A DNA stretch of 64,000 nucleotides from Marinovum sp034669705 (GCF_034669705.1 NZ_JAXMOR010000011.1:1-64000), one strand, 5' to 3'; shown: positions 8,335 to 17,282, counted from the stretch's first letter. Notes: generated by a model not told the origin, from the letters alone. Made by a program: numbers and translations.

Positions 8335-9531
8335 TCAGAGGCTCTCTTTTACTTGGTCCGGGGTCAACGCGCGGGCGGTAGGGCTGTCCCACGGCGCTCC
8401 GTCGCGGACAAGATCGAAACGCCCTTCGCGCCCGGTGAGGGTGAGCGCGGCGGGGCGGGGATGGGCGCAGCCCTTGGCGCAGCCCGAGACATGCAGGGTG
8501 GCGCGCGTCCGGGGCGCGAGCTCGCGGGCGAGGTCGAGGGTGGCGACCGTGGCCTGCGGGCAGAACGGCGCGCCGGGGCAGGCATGGGCGCGCATCAGCG
8601 GATCGTCCGGGGCGGTGACGAAGGGCGTGTCGCCGGGGCGGGCCTCCAGCAGCAGGACCAGCCGGCCGGGCAGCAGCCGCAGGCCGGGGGTGCCGCTGGT
8701 CGCGATCAGGGCGCGCAGGGCCGGGGCGGCAAGCTTGCCAAAGGCGGCGCCGAGCAGGGTGCCCTCGGGCAGAGGCCCCGGCGCGGGGGCCGGGGCGGGG
8801 TCACGCGGGGCGGTGGTGGTCCACTCCGGCGGCAGCGGCGTCTGGCGCAGGTGGCGGGCCATGCGGCCATTGGCAGGCCCGCCGGTCTCGGTGAACCAGC
8901 GCGCAAGCGCGATCAGCGCCGCCATCGCCTCGGCCTCGGGGATCGCGCGGCCGCGGGCGCTGCCATCGGCGCGCAGGATGAGCTGGCCGACCGCATCCAG
9001 CTCGAAGCGGATATCGGCGGAGGCCTCGGTCAGGATCGCAGCGCGGCCGGTGTCGAGGGCAAAGCCCATCTTCTCGGGCAGGTCCGGCAGCTGTGGCAGG
9101 GTCGCCAGCAGCGCGTCATGCAGGCGGGCGCTCAGCCCGGCGGCATCGCGCAGCGCCGGCATCAGGATGTTGCGGTGACCCTCGACCGCCGGGTCGTCAT
9201 CGATCAGCCCGAGGGTGGCGAGCTCTGCCAGAAGCGCCGGGTGGTCGGGTTCCGAGACGCCACGGATCTGCAGGTTGGCGCGCGAGGTGAGGTCGATCAT
9301 GCCGTTGCCGAAACGCTCTGCCAGATCGCAGAGCGCCAGCACCTGCGCCGCGTTCAGCTCTGAGCGAAACGGCCGCACCCGCACCAGCAGGCCGTCGCCC
9401 GAGAGCATCGGGCGATGCGCACCGGGGCACCAGCCTTTGACGATCGGGCCTTTGACGATCGGGCCTTTGACGATTGAACCCTTGGCGATCGTGCCCTTGG
9501 CGCTTGAACCCCTGACCACCGGCGCGCTCAT
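8335..9531 (-). CDS. cobG: Precorrin-3B synthase
   Basis: A 398-residue CobG, a nitrite/sulfite-reductase-like Fe-S oxygenase that forms precorrin-3B for the aerobic pathway. The siroheme-reductase-like half-domain LTSRANLQIRGV is present. A C-terminal cysteine set in CPGAPFCPQATV and HVSGCAKGCAHP should hold the [4Fe-4S] cluster. The first ~30 residues are six pentapeptide units (such as KGPIV) that precede the usual CobG N-terminus WCPGAHRPMLSGDGLLVRV. Use of cobG differs from Rhodobacter capsulatus, known to use CobZ for this step. Its ATG overlaps the cobN stop. Confidence 0.94.
   Translation of the reverse strand: MSAPVVRGSSAKGTIAKGSIVKGPIVKGPIVKGWCPGAHRPMLSGDGLLVRVRPFRSELNAAQVLALCDLAERFGNGMIDLTSRANLQIRGVSEPDHPALLAELATLGLIDDDPAVEGHRNILMPALRDAAGLSARLHDALLATLPQLPDLPEKMGFALDTGRAAILTEASADIRFELDAVGQLILRADGSARGRAIPEAEAMAALIALARWFTETGGPANGRMARHLRQTPLPPEWTTTAPRDPAPAPAPGPLPEGTLLGAAFGKLAAPALRALIATSGTPGLRLLPGRLVLLLEARPGDTPFVTAPDDPLMRAHACPGAPFCPQATVATLDLARELAPRTRATLHVSGCAKGCAHPRPAALTLTGREGRFDLVRDGAPWDSPTARALTPDQVKESL
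9434..9523 (-). repeat. Six 15-base tandem repeats at cobG 5' end
   Basis: Six contiguous 15-base units span 9434-9523. Units 9434-9448 and 9449-9463 are identical (CCTTTGACGATCGGG on the top strand), and the others diverge progressively toward the cobG start. Read leftward they encode pentapeptides PVVRG, SSAKG, TIAKG, SIVKG, PIVKG and PIVKG directly before the conserved CobG domain. Confidence 0.85.
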
Positions 9532-12500
9532 GCGTCGGCCTCCAGCGCGGCGCGGATCGAGTTGCGGCGGGTCTGCCAGAGCCCGGCGGCCTGCAAGGCG
9601 CGGAACCTGTCCAGCATCGCCTGATGCGCCGCCGGGTTGGCCGCGCGCAGAAAGGCCGCGACCTGCGGATCGCCCAGGGTGGCGTCATGGTAGGCGTCGA
9701 AGAGATGCGGGCCGACAACGCGCGCCAGATGGGCAAAGCTTGCCATGTGATCGAGCGTCGCGGCGATCTCGGCGGCGCCGCGGAACCCGTGGCGGCGCAT
9801 CCCGGCGATCCAGCCGGGGTTGGCGGCGCGGGCCTGCACCACGCGGGCGATCTCTTCGCGCAAGCTACGCGCGCGGGGCTGGCCGGGATCGGTGCTGTCG
9901 AGGTGATAGAGCGCCGCCCGCCCGCCGGTGACCGATTGTGCGGCGGCAAAGCCGGCCTCATGCGCGGCGTAATCGGCGGCCAGCAGCAGGTCGGTCTCGG
10001 GCAGGTCCTGCAGGTGCACGAAACTGTCGGCCTGCTGCACCCGGTCGCGGATGCCGGCTGCGTCGCGCACCGCCGCATCGCCGTCGAGCGCCCAGGACGA
10101 GGCCTTGAGCCAGGCTTCGCCGGCCTGCGCGCGGGCGTCTTCGGTATAGGTTTCCGTGGCATGGCCCATGCCCAGCCCGAAGCTGCCCGGCGCCGGGCCA
10201 TAGACCCGCGCGCCCACCGACCGTCCGGCGTAGGGGTTCCAGTCGGCGGCCTCGTCGCGTGCCTCCAGCGCCCGGACAGCCGTTGCAAAGAGCGCCGAGA
10301 GCGTCGGAAAGACATCGCGGAACAGGCCCGAGACCCGCAGGGTGACGTCGATCCGCGGCCGGTCGAGCTCGGCGATCGGCAGCACCTCGATGCCGGAAAC
10401 GCGCTCGGATCCCGTGTCCCAGACCGGTTTGACGCCGAGCAGATGCAGCGCCATGGCGAATTCCTCGCCGGCGGTGCGCATGGTGGCCGAGCCCCAGAGA
10501 TCGACGATCAGCCCGCGCGGCCAGTCGCCCTCGTCCTGCAGATGGCGGCGGACCAGCTCTTCGGCGAGCGTCACGCCCTGGGCATGGGCGGCACGGGTCG
10601 GCACCGCGCGGGGATCGGTGGTGAAGAGGTTGCGGCCGGTGGGCAGCACATCGCTCCGCCCGCGATAGGGCGAGCCCGAGGGGCCGGGCGCGATCCGCCG
10701 GCCGTCGAGGGCATCGATCAGCGCCTGCCGCTCGGCCGCGGCGCTGGCGGTGAGCGGCGCGGCGGTGGGGGCGCTCTGGGGTCCGGCTGCGGTTTCCGCC
10801 TCGGCAGCGGGCGCGCTGTCGGGCCGGCCCCAGATGTGCAGACCGTCGCCGTACTGGCTTTCCTTGATGTCGCAGACGAAACGGTCGATCCGGGTGAGCG
10901 CCTCGGCGGTCGAGCTAGCGCGGTCAAGACCGAGATCCTCCTCAAGCCCCAGCGCCCGGGCCTCGGCGCGGATGTCGCCCTGCAGCCGGTCGCGGCGCTT
11001 CGGGTCGAGCCCGTCGGCATTGGAGAACTCGTCGAGCAGGCTTTCCAGCGCGGCAAAGCGCTCGGGCGTGCAACTGTCCTTCAGCGGCGGCGGCACATGG
11101 CCGAGGGTCACCGCGCCGATCCGCCGCTTGGCCTGTGCCGCCTCGCCGGGGTCATTGACGATGAACGGGTAGAGCACCGGCAGGGCGCCGGTCAGCGCCT
11201 CGGGCCAGCAGGCGCGCGACAGGGCGACGGATTTGCCCGGCAGCCATTCCAGCGTGCCATGGGCGCCGATATGGACCAGCGCGTCGGCCTGTCGCTGCAA
11301 CCAGAGGTAAAAGGCGACATAGGCATGACGCGGGGTGCGGGCGAGGTCGTGGTAGTCGTCGTCGCGGGTCGCGGGCGTGCCGCGCTCGGGTTGCAGGGCG
11401 ATGAGCGCTTTGCCGAGGGTGAGGGCGGCGAAGCGGAAGGCGCCGTCGTGGCAATCGGCGTCGGTCTCGGGCGCGCCCCAGGCGGCCTGCAGGTCGTCGC
11501 GGAGGGTCTGCGGCAGGGACTGCAGCAGCGCGGCATAATCGGCCAGCGGCAGCTGCATCTCGCGGGCCAGCAGGCGGGTGTCGAGGGCGTCCGGCACTGG
11601 CGCGATGTCGTAGCCTGCGCCCTGCAGGTCAGACAGGATGGCGCGGGCCGAGGCGGGGGCGTCGAGGCCCACCGCATGGCCCATCTGCCAATCCTTGCCG
11701 GGATAGGTCGAGAGCACCAGCGCCGGGCGGCGCGCCGCCGGTGGTCGCGCCGCGAGGTCGAGCCAGCCCTGCACCCGCGCCACCAAGGCGGCGATCCGGT
11801 CGGCATCGGGCCGGTGGACATGGCGGGCGAATTGCAGCTCGGGGTGGCGCTCTTCCGGCTCCTTGAAGGAGATGGTGCCGCCGGTCAGCCGGCCGTCGAC
11901 CTCAGGCAGCACCACATGCATCGCCAGATCGGCCGGCGAGAGCCCGCGATCGGCCTCGGCCCAGGCCTTGCGGGTCGAGGTCGCCAGCGCGGCCTGAAAC
12001 ACCGGCACCCCGCTGGCATCGAGCGGCGAGGACCCCTCGGCGCCCTTGCCGGAAAAGGCGGTGGCGTTGACGATGGCGTCGGGCGCATAGGCGCGCACCT
12101 GGCGGCGCAGCCAGCCAGCGGCCTCGGGGGCCTTGAGCGAGGGGGCAAAGAGGGCGCGGACGTGGTGGCCGCGGACGCGGAACGCCTGCATCAATGCGTC
12201 GATCGGCGCCATGTCGGCGGCGACCACATAGGAGCGGTAGAAGACGATCAGGATGCGGCTTTGGCCGGCCGCCGGGTCCGCGCTGTCTTTCAGCTTTCCG
12301 GTCGTCCCTCCGGTCAGGCCCCGCGTTTTCACGCTCCCGTCTCGCAGGGCGCTGTCTTTTTGGGGCCACGGCTCTCCGAGATCGGCCAGCGGGCAGCCCG
12401 GCCCGTGCTCGGGCGTCCAGCCGCCGACCGTGGGCAGCACCTTGGCGCCGCGCACCGGCGTGGCATAGAGCCCGGCGGCCAGCGCCAGCTGCTGCAGCGC

Positions 12501-12956
12501 CGCCTGCGCCGCCACCGCGCCGCCGTTGTCGCAAAGATGGCTCAGCTGGTGCAGGGTCGAGACCGGCAGGGTCGAGACCGCCTCGAGCCGCGGATCGGGC
12601 CTTCCATCGGCGGGCAGCACCGCCAGCGCGATGCCCTTCTGCTCGGCCAGCGCCTGCACCTGCTGCAGCCCGTAGTCCCAATAGGAGGTACCGCCGATCA
12701 GCCGGATCAGGATGCCCTTGGCGCCGGCCAGCGTCTGCTCGACATAGGTATCGACCGACAGCGGATGGCACAGCGCCGAGAGGTTGGCGAGCCGCAAGCT
12801 CGGAAGCCCGGCCTGACCGCGCCGCCAGCCTTCCGCGAAAGCGCCGAGGTCGCTGTCGGAGAACGACAGCACCACCAGATCCGCCGGGGACTGGCCCAGG
12901 TCGGTCGGGGTGGCGGTCTCGTCGAGACCATGGCTTTCGCGAAAGATGACGTGCAT
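9528..12956 (-). CDS. cobN: Aerobic cobaltochelatase large subunit
   Basis: A 1,142-residue CobN, the large subunit that inserts cobalt into hydrogenobyrinate a,c-diamide together with CobS and CobT, which are not in the window. Family motifs include ILIVFYRSYVVAADMAPIDAL, IHIGAHGTLEWLPGK-type sequence (VHIGAHGTLEWLPG), DLWGSATMRTAGEEFA and the C-terminal RRNSIRAALE. The start at 12956 gives MHVIFRESHGLDE. A hydrophilic stretch at about residues 192-229, rich in Lys, Gly, Ser and Asp, looks like a lineage-specific insertion before the chelatase domain. The ATG-to-stop overlap with cobG suggests coupled translation. Confidence 0.96.
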   Translation of the reverse strand: MHVIFRESHGLDETATPTDLGQSPADLVVLSFSDSDLGAFAEGWRRGQAGLPSLRLANLSALCHPLSVDTYVEQTLAGAKGILIRLIGGTSYWDYGLQQVQALAEQKGIALAVLPADGRPDPRLEAVSTLPVSTLHQLSHLCDNGGAVAAQAALQQLALAAGLYATPVRGAKVLPTVGGWTPEHGPGCPLADLGEPWPQKDSALRDGSVKTRGLTGGTTGKLKDSADPAAGQSRILIVFYRSYVVAADMAPIDALMQAFRVRGHHVRALFAPSLKAPEAAGWLRRQVRAYAPDAIVNATAFSGKGAEGSSPLDASGVPVFQAALATSTRKAWAEADRGLSPADLAMHVVLPEVDGRLTGGTISFKEPEERHPELQFARHVHRPDADRIAALVARVQGWLDLAARPPAARRPALVLSTYPGKDWQMGHAVGLDAPASARAILSDLQGAGYDIAPVPDALDTRLLAREMQLPLADYAALLQSLPQTLRDDLQAAWGAPETDADCHDGAFRFAALTLGKALIALQPERGTPATRDDDYHDLARTPRHAYVAFYLWLQRQADALVHIGAHGTLEWLPGKSVALSRACWPEALTGALPVLYPFIVNDPGEAAQAKRRIGAVTLGHVPPPLKDSCTPERFAALESLLDEFSNADGLDPKRRDRLQGDIRAEARALGLEEDLGLDRASSTAEALTRIDRFVCDIKESQYGDGLHIWGRPDSAPAAEAETAAGPQSAPTAAPLTASAAAERQALIDALDGRRIAPGPSGSPYRGRSDVLPTGRNLFTTDPRAVPTRAAHAQGVTLAEELVRRHLQDEGDWPRGLIVDLWGSATMRTAGEEFAMALHLLGVKPVWDTGSERVSGIEVLPIAELDRPRIDVTLRVSGLFRDVFPTLSALFATAVRALEARDEAADWNPYAGRSVGARVYGPAPGSFGLGMGHATETYTEDARAQAGEAWLKASSWALDGDAAVRDAAGIRDRVQQADSFVHLQDLPETDLLLAADYAAHEAGFAAAQSVTGGRAALYHLDSTDPGQPRARSLREEIARVVQARAANPGWIAGMRRHGFRGAAEIAATLDHMASFAHLARVVGPHLFDAYHDATLGDPQVAAFLRAANPAAHQAMLDRFRALQAAGLWQTRRNSIRAALEADA

Positions 12957-12969
12957 CGGCTGTCCTGGA

Positions 12970-12988
12970 GGTGGGTTACAAACCCACC
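12970..12988. repeat. Small palindromic repeat between cobW and cobN
   Basis: A perfect 8-bp stem (GGTGGGTT / AACCCACC) with a 3-base loop lies in the 37-base gap between the cobW stop and the cobN start. It resembles the small intergenic GGTGGGTT-type palindromes that are scattered in many proteobacterial genomes. It could tune mRNA stability between the two genes. Confidence 0.6.
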
Positions 12989-12993
12989 CTACG

Positions 12994-14049
12994 TTATTCG
13001 GCGGCTTGCGCGACCGCGCCCAGCACGGCGCGGATCGCATCGGGGTTCACATCGTCATGCTCGGCGATCACCACCAGCCGGCCCTGGCGGGGCTCATCGG
13101 CTTTCCACGGCCGGTCGTACTGGTGGCGCACCCGCGCGCCCACCGCCTGGACCAGCAGGCGCATCGGCTTGCCGGTGACGCTGGCATAGCCCTTGACCCG
13201 CAGGATGTTCTGGCTCTTGGCCAGGGTCTCGATCCGGGCCACCAGATCGGCCGGGTCGGCCAGCTCGGGGATGTCGATGACGACGGAGTCGAAATCGTCG
13301 TGCTCGTGGTCGTCATGGTCGTCGTGGTGGCTGGGGCGGGCCTCCATGTCGTCCTCGGCGGCGGCTTCCAGACCGAGGATGACGCGCGGATCGACCACGC
13401 CCTCGGCCACTTCGACCACCGGCAGCGGGCGCGGCGCCTCGGCAGCGATGATCTCGCGGGCCTTGGCGACACCCTCGGGACCGGCAAGGTCGGGCTTGGT
13501 CAGCAGGATGATGTCGGCGCAGGAGATCTGGTCCTCGAAGACCTCCGACAGCGGGGTCTCGTGGTCGAGGCTGTCATCGGCGGCGCGCTGCGCATCGACG
13601 CGGGCCACGTCAGGCGCGAACCGGCCGGCCGCCACCGCCTCGGCATCGGCCAGCGCGATGACGCCGTCGACAGTGATCTTTGAGCGGATATCGGGCCAGT
13701 CGAAGGCCTTGAGCAGCGGCTTGGGCAGCGCCAGCCCGGAGGTCTCGATCAGGATGTGGTCGGGGCGCGGATCGAGCGCCATCAGCGCCTCGATTGTCGG
13801 GATGAAATCATCCGCCACGGTGCAACAGATGCAGCCGTTGGCCAGTTCCATGATGTTTTCCGCCGGGCAGTCGGGGATGGCGCAGCCCTTGAGGATCTCG
13901 CCATCGACGCCGACATCGCCGAATTCATTGACCACCACGGCCAGCCGGCGGCCGCCGGGGTTCTGCATCAGATGACGCACCAGGGTGGTCTTGCCGGAGC
14001 CAAGAAAGCCCGTGATGACGGTGACGGGGAGTTTTGCGAGATCGGTCAT
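12994..14049 (-). CDS. cobW: CobW GTPase metal chaperone
   Basis: A 351-residue G3E-family GTPase. Walker A GFLGSGKTT sits at residues 14-22, the CxCC metal motif in ANGCICCTVADD near residue 75, and TKPDLAG near residue 190 for guanine recognition. A His/Asp-rich stretch (HHDDHDDHEHDD, about residues 238-250) precedes the C-terminal CobW domain. The protein is thought to deliver Co(II) to the CobN chelatase, which fits its place directly upstream of cobN. The start at 14049 overlaps the stop of the DUF1636 gene. Confidence 0.94.
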   Translation of the reverse strand: MTDLAKLPVTVITGFLGSGKTTLVRHLMQNPGGRRLAVVVNEFGDVGVDGEILKGCAIPDCPAENIMELANGCICCTVADDFIPTIEALMALDPRPDHILIETSGLALPKPLLKAFDWPDIRSKITVDGVIALADAEAVAAGRFAPDVARVDAQRAADDSLDHETPLSEVFEDQISCADIILLTKPDLAGPEGVAKAREIIAAEAPRPLPVVEVAEGVVDPRVILGLEAAAEDDMEARPSHHDDHDDHEHDDFDSVVIDIPELADPADLVARIETLAKSQNILRVKGYASVTGKPMRLLVQAVGARVRHQYDRPWKADEPRQGRLVVIAEHDDVNPDAIRAVLGAVAQAAE

Positions 14050-14423
14050 TCGGCGGCCTTTACGGTCAGGGGTGGGATGCGCGCGATGCAGTTGCGCTTG
14101 AAATGGTCGGGTCGCTGGCGCCAGGGGATCAGCCCGTCGGCTGCCGCGTGATAGAGCGCCGCGCCTTCGATCAGCATGTCGGGATGCGACGTCTCGTCGA
14201 GGTTTCCGTACAGATAGGTCCAGCGGTCGCCGCCGCGCAGCGCCACGGTGCAGCCGGCCTCGCAGTTCTGCAGGCATTCGACGGCGGTGACGCTCACCTG
14301 ATCGGGCAGGTCGCGGGCGGTGACCTCGTCATAGAGACGCTGGCCGGGGCGGCGGTCGTCTTCGGGGATCTCCTGCCCCCTGCGGCATTTGACGCAGATC
14401 AGCAGTTCGACAGGCGCGCTCAT
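14046..14423 (-). CDS. DUF1636 ferredoxin-like metal-binding protein
   Basis: A 125-residue protein of the DUF1636 type, often found beside cobW. Its cysteines are arranged as ICVKC near the N-terminus and AVECLQNCEAGC near residue 55, like a thioredoxin-fold [2Fe-2S] ferredoxin. It may bind a cluster or handle cobalt, but the function is unproven. I chose the ATG at 14423 (MSAPVELL) because GGAGATGACC precedes it with good spacing; an ATG two codons upstream is possible. It is the first gene behind the second B12 riboswitch, so the whole leftward cob run may be controlled from here. Confidence 0.82.
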   Translation of the reverse strand: MSAPVELLICVKCRRGQEIPEDDRRPGQRLYDEVTARDLPDQVSVTAVECLQNCEAGCTVALRGGDRWTYLYGNLDETSHPDMLIEGAALYHAAADGLIPWRQRPDHFKRNCIARIPPLTVKAAE

Positions 14424-14516
14424 GGTCATCTCCATTTCAGGGGGTGCGCGCGGGGGTGGCAGGATGCCACGCATCCGAGCCCGGAACACCCCGTCCGGTT
14501 CGTCATCGTCTGCGTT

Positions 14517-14692
14517 GGCAGGTCTCCCGGCTTGCGGATATGGGCCCTGGCCCATGGTCCCCGGCCTTCCCGGCAATGCTGCCAGTGGCGGTGGGGCCCT
14601 CTCCGGTTCACGGTCGCGGGGGCGGCTGTGCCTGACCGCGGGGGCGCTCCCCCTTGGCTGCACATTCCCTTTTCACCTGTTTACACAGGCAC
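14517..14692 (-). promoter_or_regulatory. Cobalamin (B12) riboswitch heading the cob operon
   Basis: Read leftward, the leader shows GGTGAAAAGGGAA near 14668-14692, a CCCCCGCGACCGTGA core near 14606-14624, GCCACTGGCAG near 14576-14587, CGGGAAGGCC near 14562-14571 and a B12 box AAGCCGGGAGACCTGCC at 14517-14533. This is the AdoCbl riboswitch architecture. It precedes the DUF1636-cobW-cobN run and should lower de novo synthesis when cobalamin is abundant. The 5' end is approximate. Confidence 0.93.
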
Positions 14693-14747
14693 CAACTGGG
14701 TGCGACATGCTGCGAAAACCCATTCGCTGTCAAGGAGCCCTGCCGCC

Positions 14748-15371
14748 ATGTCCGACCAAAATGACGCAGAGACCAACGCCCGCCACGCCGAGAAGATGAA
14801 GAAGATCAAGGCCGCGCGCGACCGGATGATGGCCGGCAAGACCGAAGAGAAAGGTCTGATCATGGTCCATACCGGGCCGGGCAAGGGCAAGTCCTCGTCC
14901 GGCTTCGGGATGATTCTGCGCTGCATCGCGCACCAGATGCCCTGCGCCGTGGTGCAGTTCATCAAGGGCAACTGGATCACCGGCGAGGCCGAGATGATCC
15001 GCACCCGCTTTGCCGAGGAGTGCCGGTTTTTCGTCTCGGGCGAGGGCTTCACCTGGGAGACCCAGGACCGCGAACGCGACATCGCCGCGGCGCAAAACGG
15101 CTGGAAGATCGCGCAGGAGCAGATCCTCGACCCCGAGATACAGTTTGTGCTGCTCGACGAGATCAACATTGCGCTGCGCTATGACTACCTCGACATCGAC
15201 GAGGTGGTCGACTTCCTGCTGCACAGGAAGCCGCCGATGACCCATGTCTGCCTGACCGGCCGCAATGCCAAGCCCGAGCTGATCGAGGCGGCGGATCTGG
15301 TGACCGAGATGACGCTGGTTAAGCACCCGTTCCGCGACGGGATCAAGGCGCAGAAGGGCGTGGAGTTCTAG
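14748..15371 (+). CDS. cobO: Cob(I)yrinic acid a,c-diamide adenosyltransferase
   Basis: A 207-residue CobO/CobA(BtuR)-type ATP:corrinoid adenosyltransferase. The P-loop HTGPGKGKSSSGFG lies near residues 43-52, followed by VVQFIKGNW, EGFTWETQDRERD and VLLDEINIALRYDYL, all characteristic of the family. The ATG at 14748 has AAGGAG ten bases upstream. The gene is divergent from the riboswitch-controlled operon and convergent with cobC, whose 3' end it overlaps by four bases. Confidence 0.96.
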   Translation: MSDQNDAETNARHAEKMKKIKAARDRMMAGKTEEKGLIMVHTGPGKGKSSSGFGMILRCIAHQMPCAVVQFIKGNWITGEAEMIRTRFAEECRFFVSGEGFTWETQDRERDIAAAQNGWKIAQEQILDPEIQFVLLDEINIALRYDYLDIDEVVDFLLHRKPPMTHVCLTGRNAKPELIEAADLVTEMTLVKHPFRDGIKAQKGVEF

Positions 15372-16339
15372 AGCGCGCGCATCGCCGCTTCGAGCTGCGC
15401 CCAGCGTTCGCCCGGCGGCAGGCCGAGGCGCAGCCAGCTGTCGGAATAGGGAAAGATGCGCGACCAGACGCGGTGCCGTGCCAGTGTCTCCTGCGCGGCG
15501 GAAGCGTCCGGCGTGGTGTAGGTGCGAAACAGCGGCGTGCCACCGATGGGGGTCCAGCCGGCCTCTGCCGCCAGTGCGTCGAGCCGCGCCGCGCCCTCGG
15601 TCAGCCGGGTGATGCAGCGCGCCTGCCAGTCGCGGTCGGCCAAGGCCGCGCTGGCGACCTCGATCGCAGGACCGGAGACGGGCCAGGGGCCGGCCATTTC
15701 GCCCAGCCTGTCGGCGAGATCGCCTTGGGCCAGCGCAAAGCCCAGCCGCAGCCCGGCCAGCCCGTAGAACTTGCCGAAGGACCGCAGCACCACGAGATTG
15801 TCGCGCATCTGCCCGGCTATAGAGAGTTCCGGCTCGGGATCGGCAAAGCTCTCGTCGACGATCAGCAGGCCCACTTGCTGCGCCAGGGCCAGCAGCGCCT
15901 CAGGCGCATGCCGCCGCCCATCGGGGTTGTTGGGGTTGACCACCACCGCCAGGTCGGTGCCGCGCAGCGCGTCCAGCGTCGCCACCTCGGCCACCTGCCA
16001 ACCACAGGCGCGCAGGGCGGCGGCGTGTTCGTTGTAGGTGGGCGCCAGCACCGCTGCCCGCCCCGGTCGCGCCAGCCAGGGCACCAGCTGGATCGCGCCC
16101 TGCGCGCCGTTCACCGCAATGACGCGGGCCGGGGTGGCATAGGCGCGGGACGCGGCGTCGCAGAGCCGCGCCATGTCGGATTTGCGCGGCAGCACCGCCC
16201 AGGCCTCGGCCGGGATCGTGGGCAGGGGGTAGGGGTCGGGGTTGATCCCGGTCGACAGGTCGAGCCAGTCGGTCGGGCTGCCGCCGAGGCGGGCGATGGC
16301 GGCGTCGAGGTTGCCGCCGTGATCACGGGTCATGTTCAT
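15368..16339 (-). CDS. cobC: Threonine-phosphate decarboxylase-like aminotransferase
   Basis: A 323-residue PLP enzyme of aminotransferase fold, CobC in the Pseudomonas naming and CobD in Salmonella. It has the HGGNL-type start (DHGGNLDAAIARLGG), a NPNNPDGRRH motif, and the PLP lysine in RSFGKFYGLAGLRLGFA. It should make (R)-1-amino-2-propanol phosphate from L-threonine phosphate, which joins with the product of the threonine kinase gene two genes upstream. The start at 16339 sits eight bases from the cobD stop. Confidence 0.92.
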   Translation of the reverse strand: MNMTRDHGGNLDAAIARLGGSPTDWLDLSTGINPDPYPLPTIPAEAWAVLPRKSDMARLCDAASRAYATPARVIAVNGAQGAIQLVPWLARPGRAAVLAPTYNEHAAALRACGWQVAEVATLDALRGTDLAVVVNPNNPDGRRHAPEALLALAQQVGLLIVDESFADPEPELSIAGQMRDNLVVLRSFGKFYGLAGLRLGFALAQGDLADRLGEMAGPWPVSGPAIEVASAALADRDWQARCITRLTEGAARLDALAAEAGWTPIGGTPLFRTYTTPDASAAQETLARHRVWSRIFPYSDSWLRLGLPPGERWAQLEAAMRAL

Positions 16340-16346
16340 GGCCGCC

Positions 16347-17282
16347 TTAGAGCAGCGCCAGCCCGGCCAGCGCAAGCCCGCAAAGCAGCATGGCGCGGCG
16401 ATAGAGCGCCAGCGCTCGGGCCAGGTCCTGCGGCGTGGGGTCCGGCGCGCCGGGGTTGAGCCAGGGTTCGCGGGCGACGGCCGCGCCATAGACCCGCGGA
16501 CCGGAAAGGCGGATGGCGAGCCCGCCGGCCATGGCGCCCTCGGGCCACCCGGCATTGGGCGAGCGGTGTTTCGGCGCGTCGCGCCACATCACCCCTGCGG
16601 CGCGCCCGGGCCGGCGGGAGACCAGCGCAAACAGCAGCCCGGTCAGCCGCGCCGGCAGCCAGTTCACCGCGTCGTCGAGCCGGGCGGCAGCTTTGCCGAA
16701 GGCCTCATAGCGGGCGGTGCGATGGCCGATCATCGAATCCATCGTGTTGATCGCCTTGTAGGCTGCGATCCCCGGCAGGCCCAGCAGCACGCCCCAGACC
16801 AGCGGCGCGACGATTCCGTCAGAGGTGTTCTCGGCCAGGCTCTCGGTGGCGGCGCGGGCGACGGCAGGGGCGTCGAGCCGGGCAGGATCGCGGCCGACGA
16901 TCATGCTGACGGCCCGGCGCGCACCGGCGAGGTCGCCGGCCTGCAGCGGGCGGGCAACGTCGGCCACATGCGCGTGCATCGAGCGCAGGGCGATCAGCGG
17001 CCAGGCACAGAGCGCGCCGAGGGCCACGCCCGGCCAACCGCCCGGCAAGACCCGCTGGATCGCCAGCGCCGGCAAGCCCGCCAAGACCACAACGACCACC
17101 ACCGTCAGCGCGCCACCACCCAGCCGCCGGGGGCGTGTGCCGGTGTTGAGCCGGTGCTCCAGCGAGGAAATCGCCGCCCCCAGCCAGGTCACCGGATGGC
17201 CGATCCGGGCATGAAGCCAGCCCGGCCAGCCCAGCGCCAGGTCGAGCACCATGCCGCCCAGCATCATCGCGGCAAAGCTCAT
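16347..17282 (-). CDS. cobD: Adenosylcobinamide-phosphate synthase
   Basis: A 311-residue membrane protein of the CbiB/CobD family, which attaches the aminopropanol (phosphate) arm to adenosylcobyric acid. Conserved stretches are DLALGWPGWLHARIGHPVTW at the N-terminus, a central VARAATESLAENTSDGIVAP and KAINTMDSMIGHRT. Several hydrophobic helices follow. It overlaps the threonine kinase gene by an ATGA junction, and cobC follows it. Together they form the aminopropanol-arm operon. Confidence 0.95.
   Translation of the reverse strand: MSFAAMMLGGMVLDLALGWPGWLHARIGHPVTWLGAAISSLEHRLNTGTRPRRLGGGALTVVVVVVLAGLPALAIQRVLPGGWPGVALGALCAWPLIALRSMHAHVADVARPLQAGDLAGARRAVSMIVGRDPARLDAPAVARAATESLAENTSDGIVAPLVWGVLLGLPGIAAYKAINTMDSMIGHRTARYEAFGKAAARLDDAVNWLPARLTGLLFALVSRRPGRAAGVMWRDAPKHRSPNAGWPEGAMAGGLAIRLSGPRVYGAAVAREPWLNPGAPDPTPQDLARALALYRRAMLLCGLALAGLALL

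Noticed and set aside
9624..13178. 1,184-codon rightward frame opposite cobN
   Set aside because: It mirrors the cobN codon pattern, has repetitive Arg/Gly/Gln composition and no ribosome site. cobN is supported by strong family motifs.
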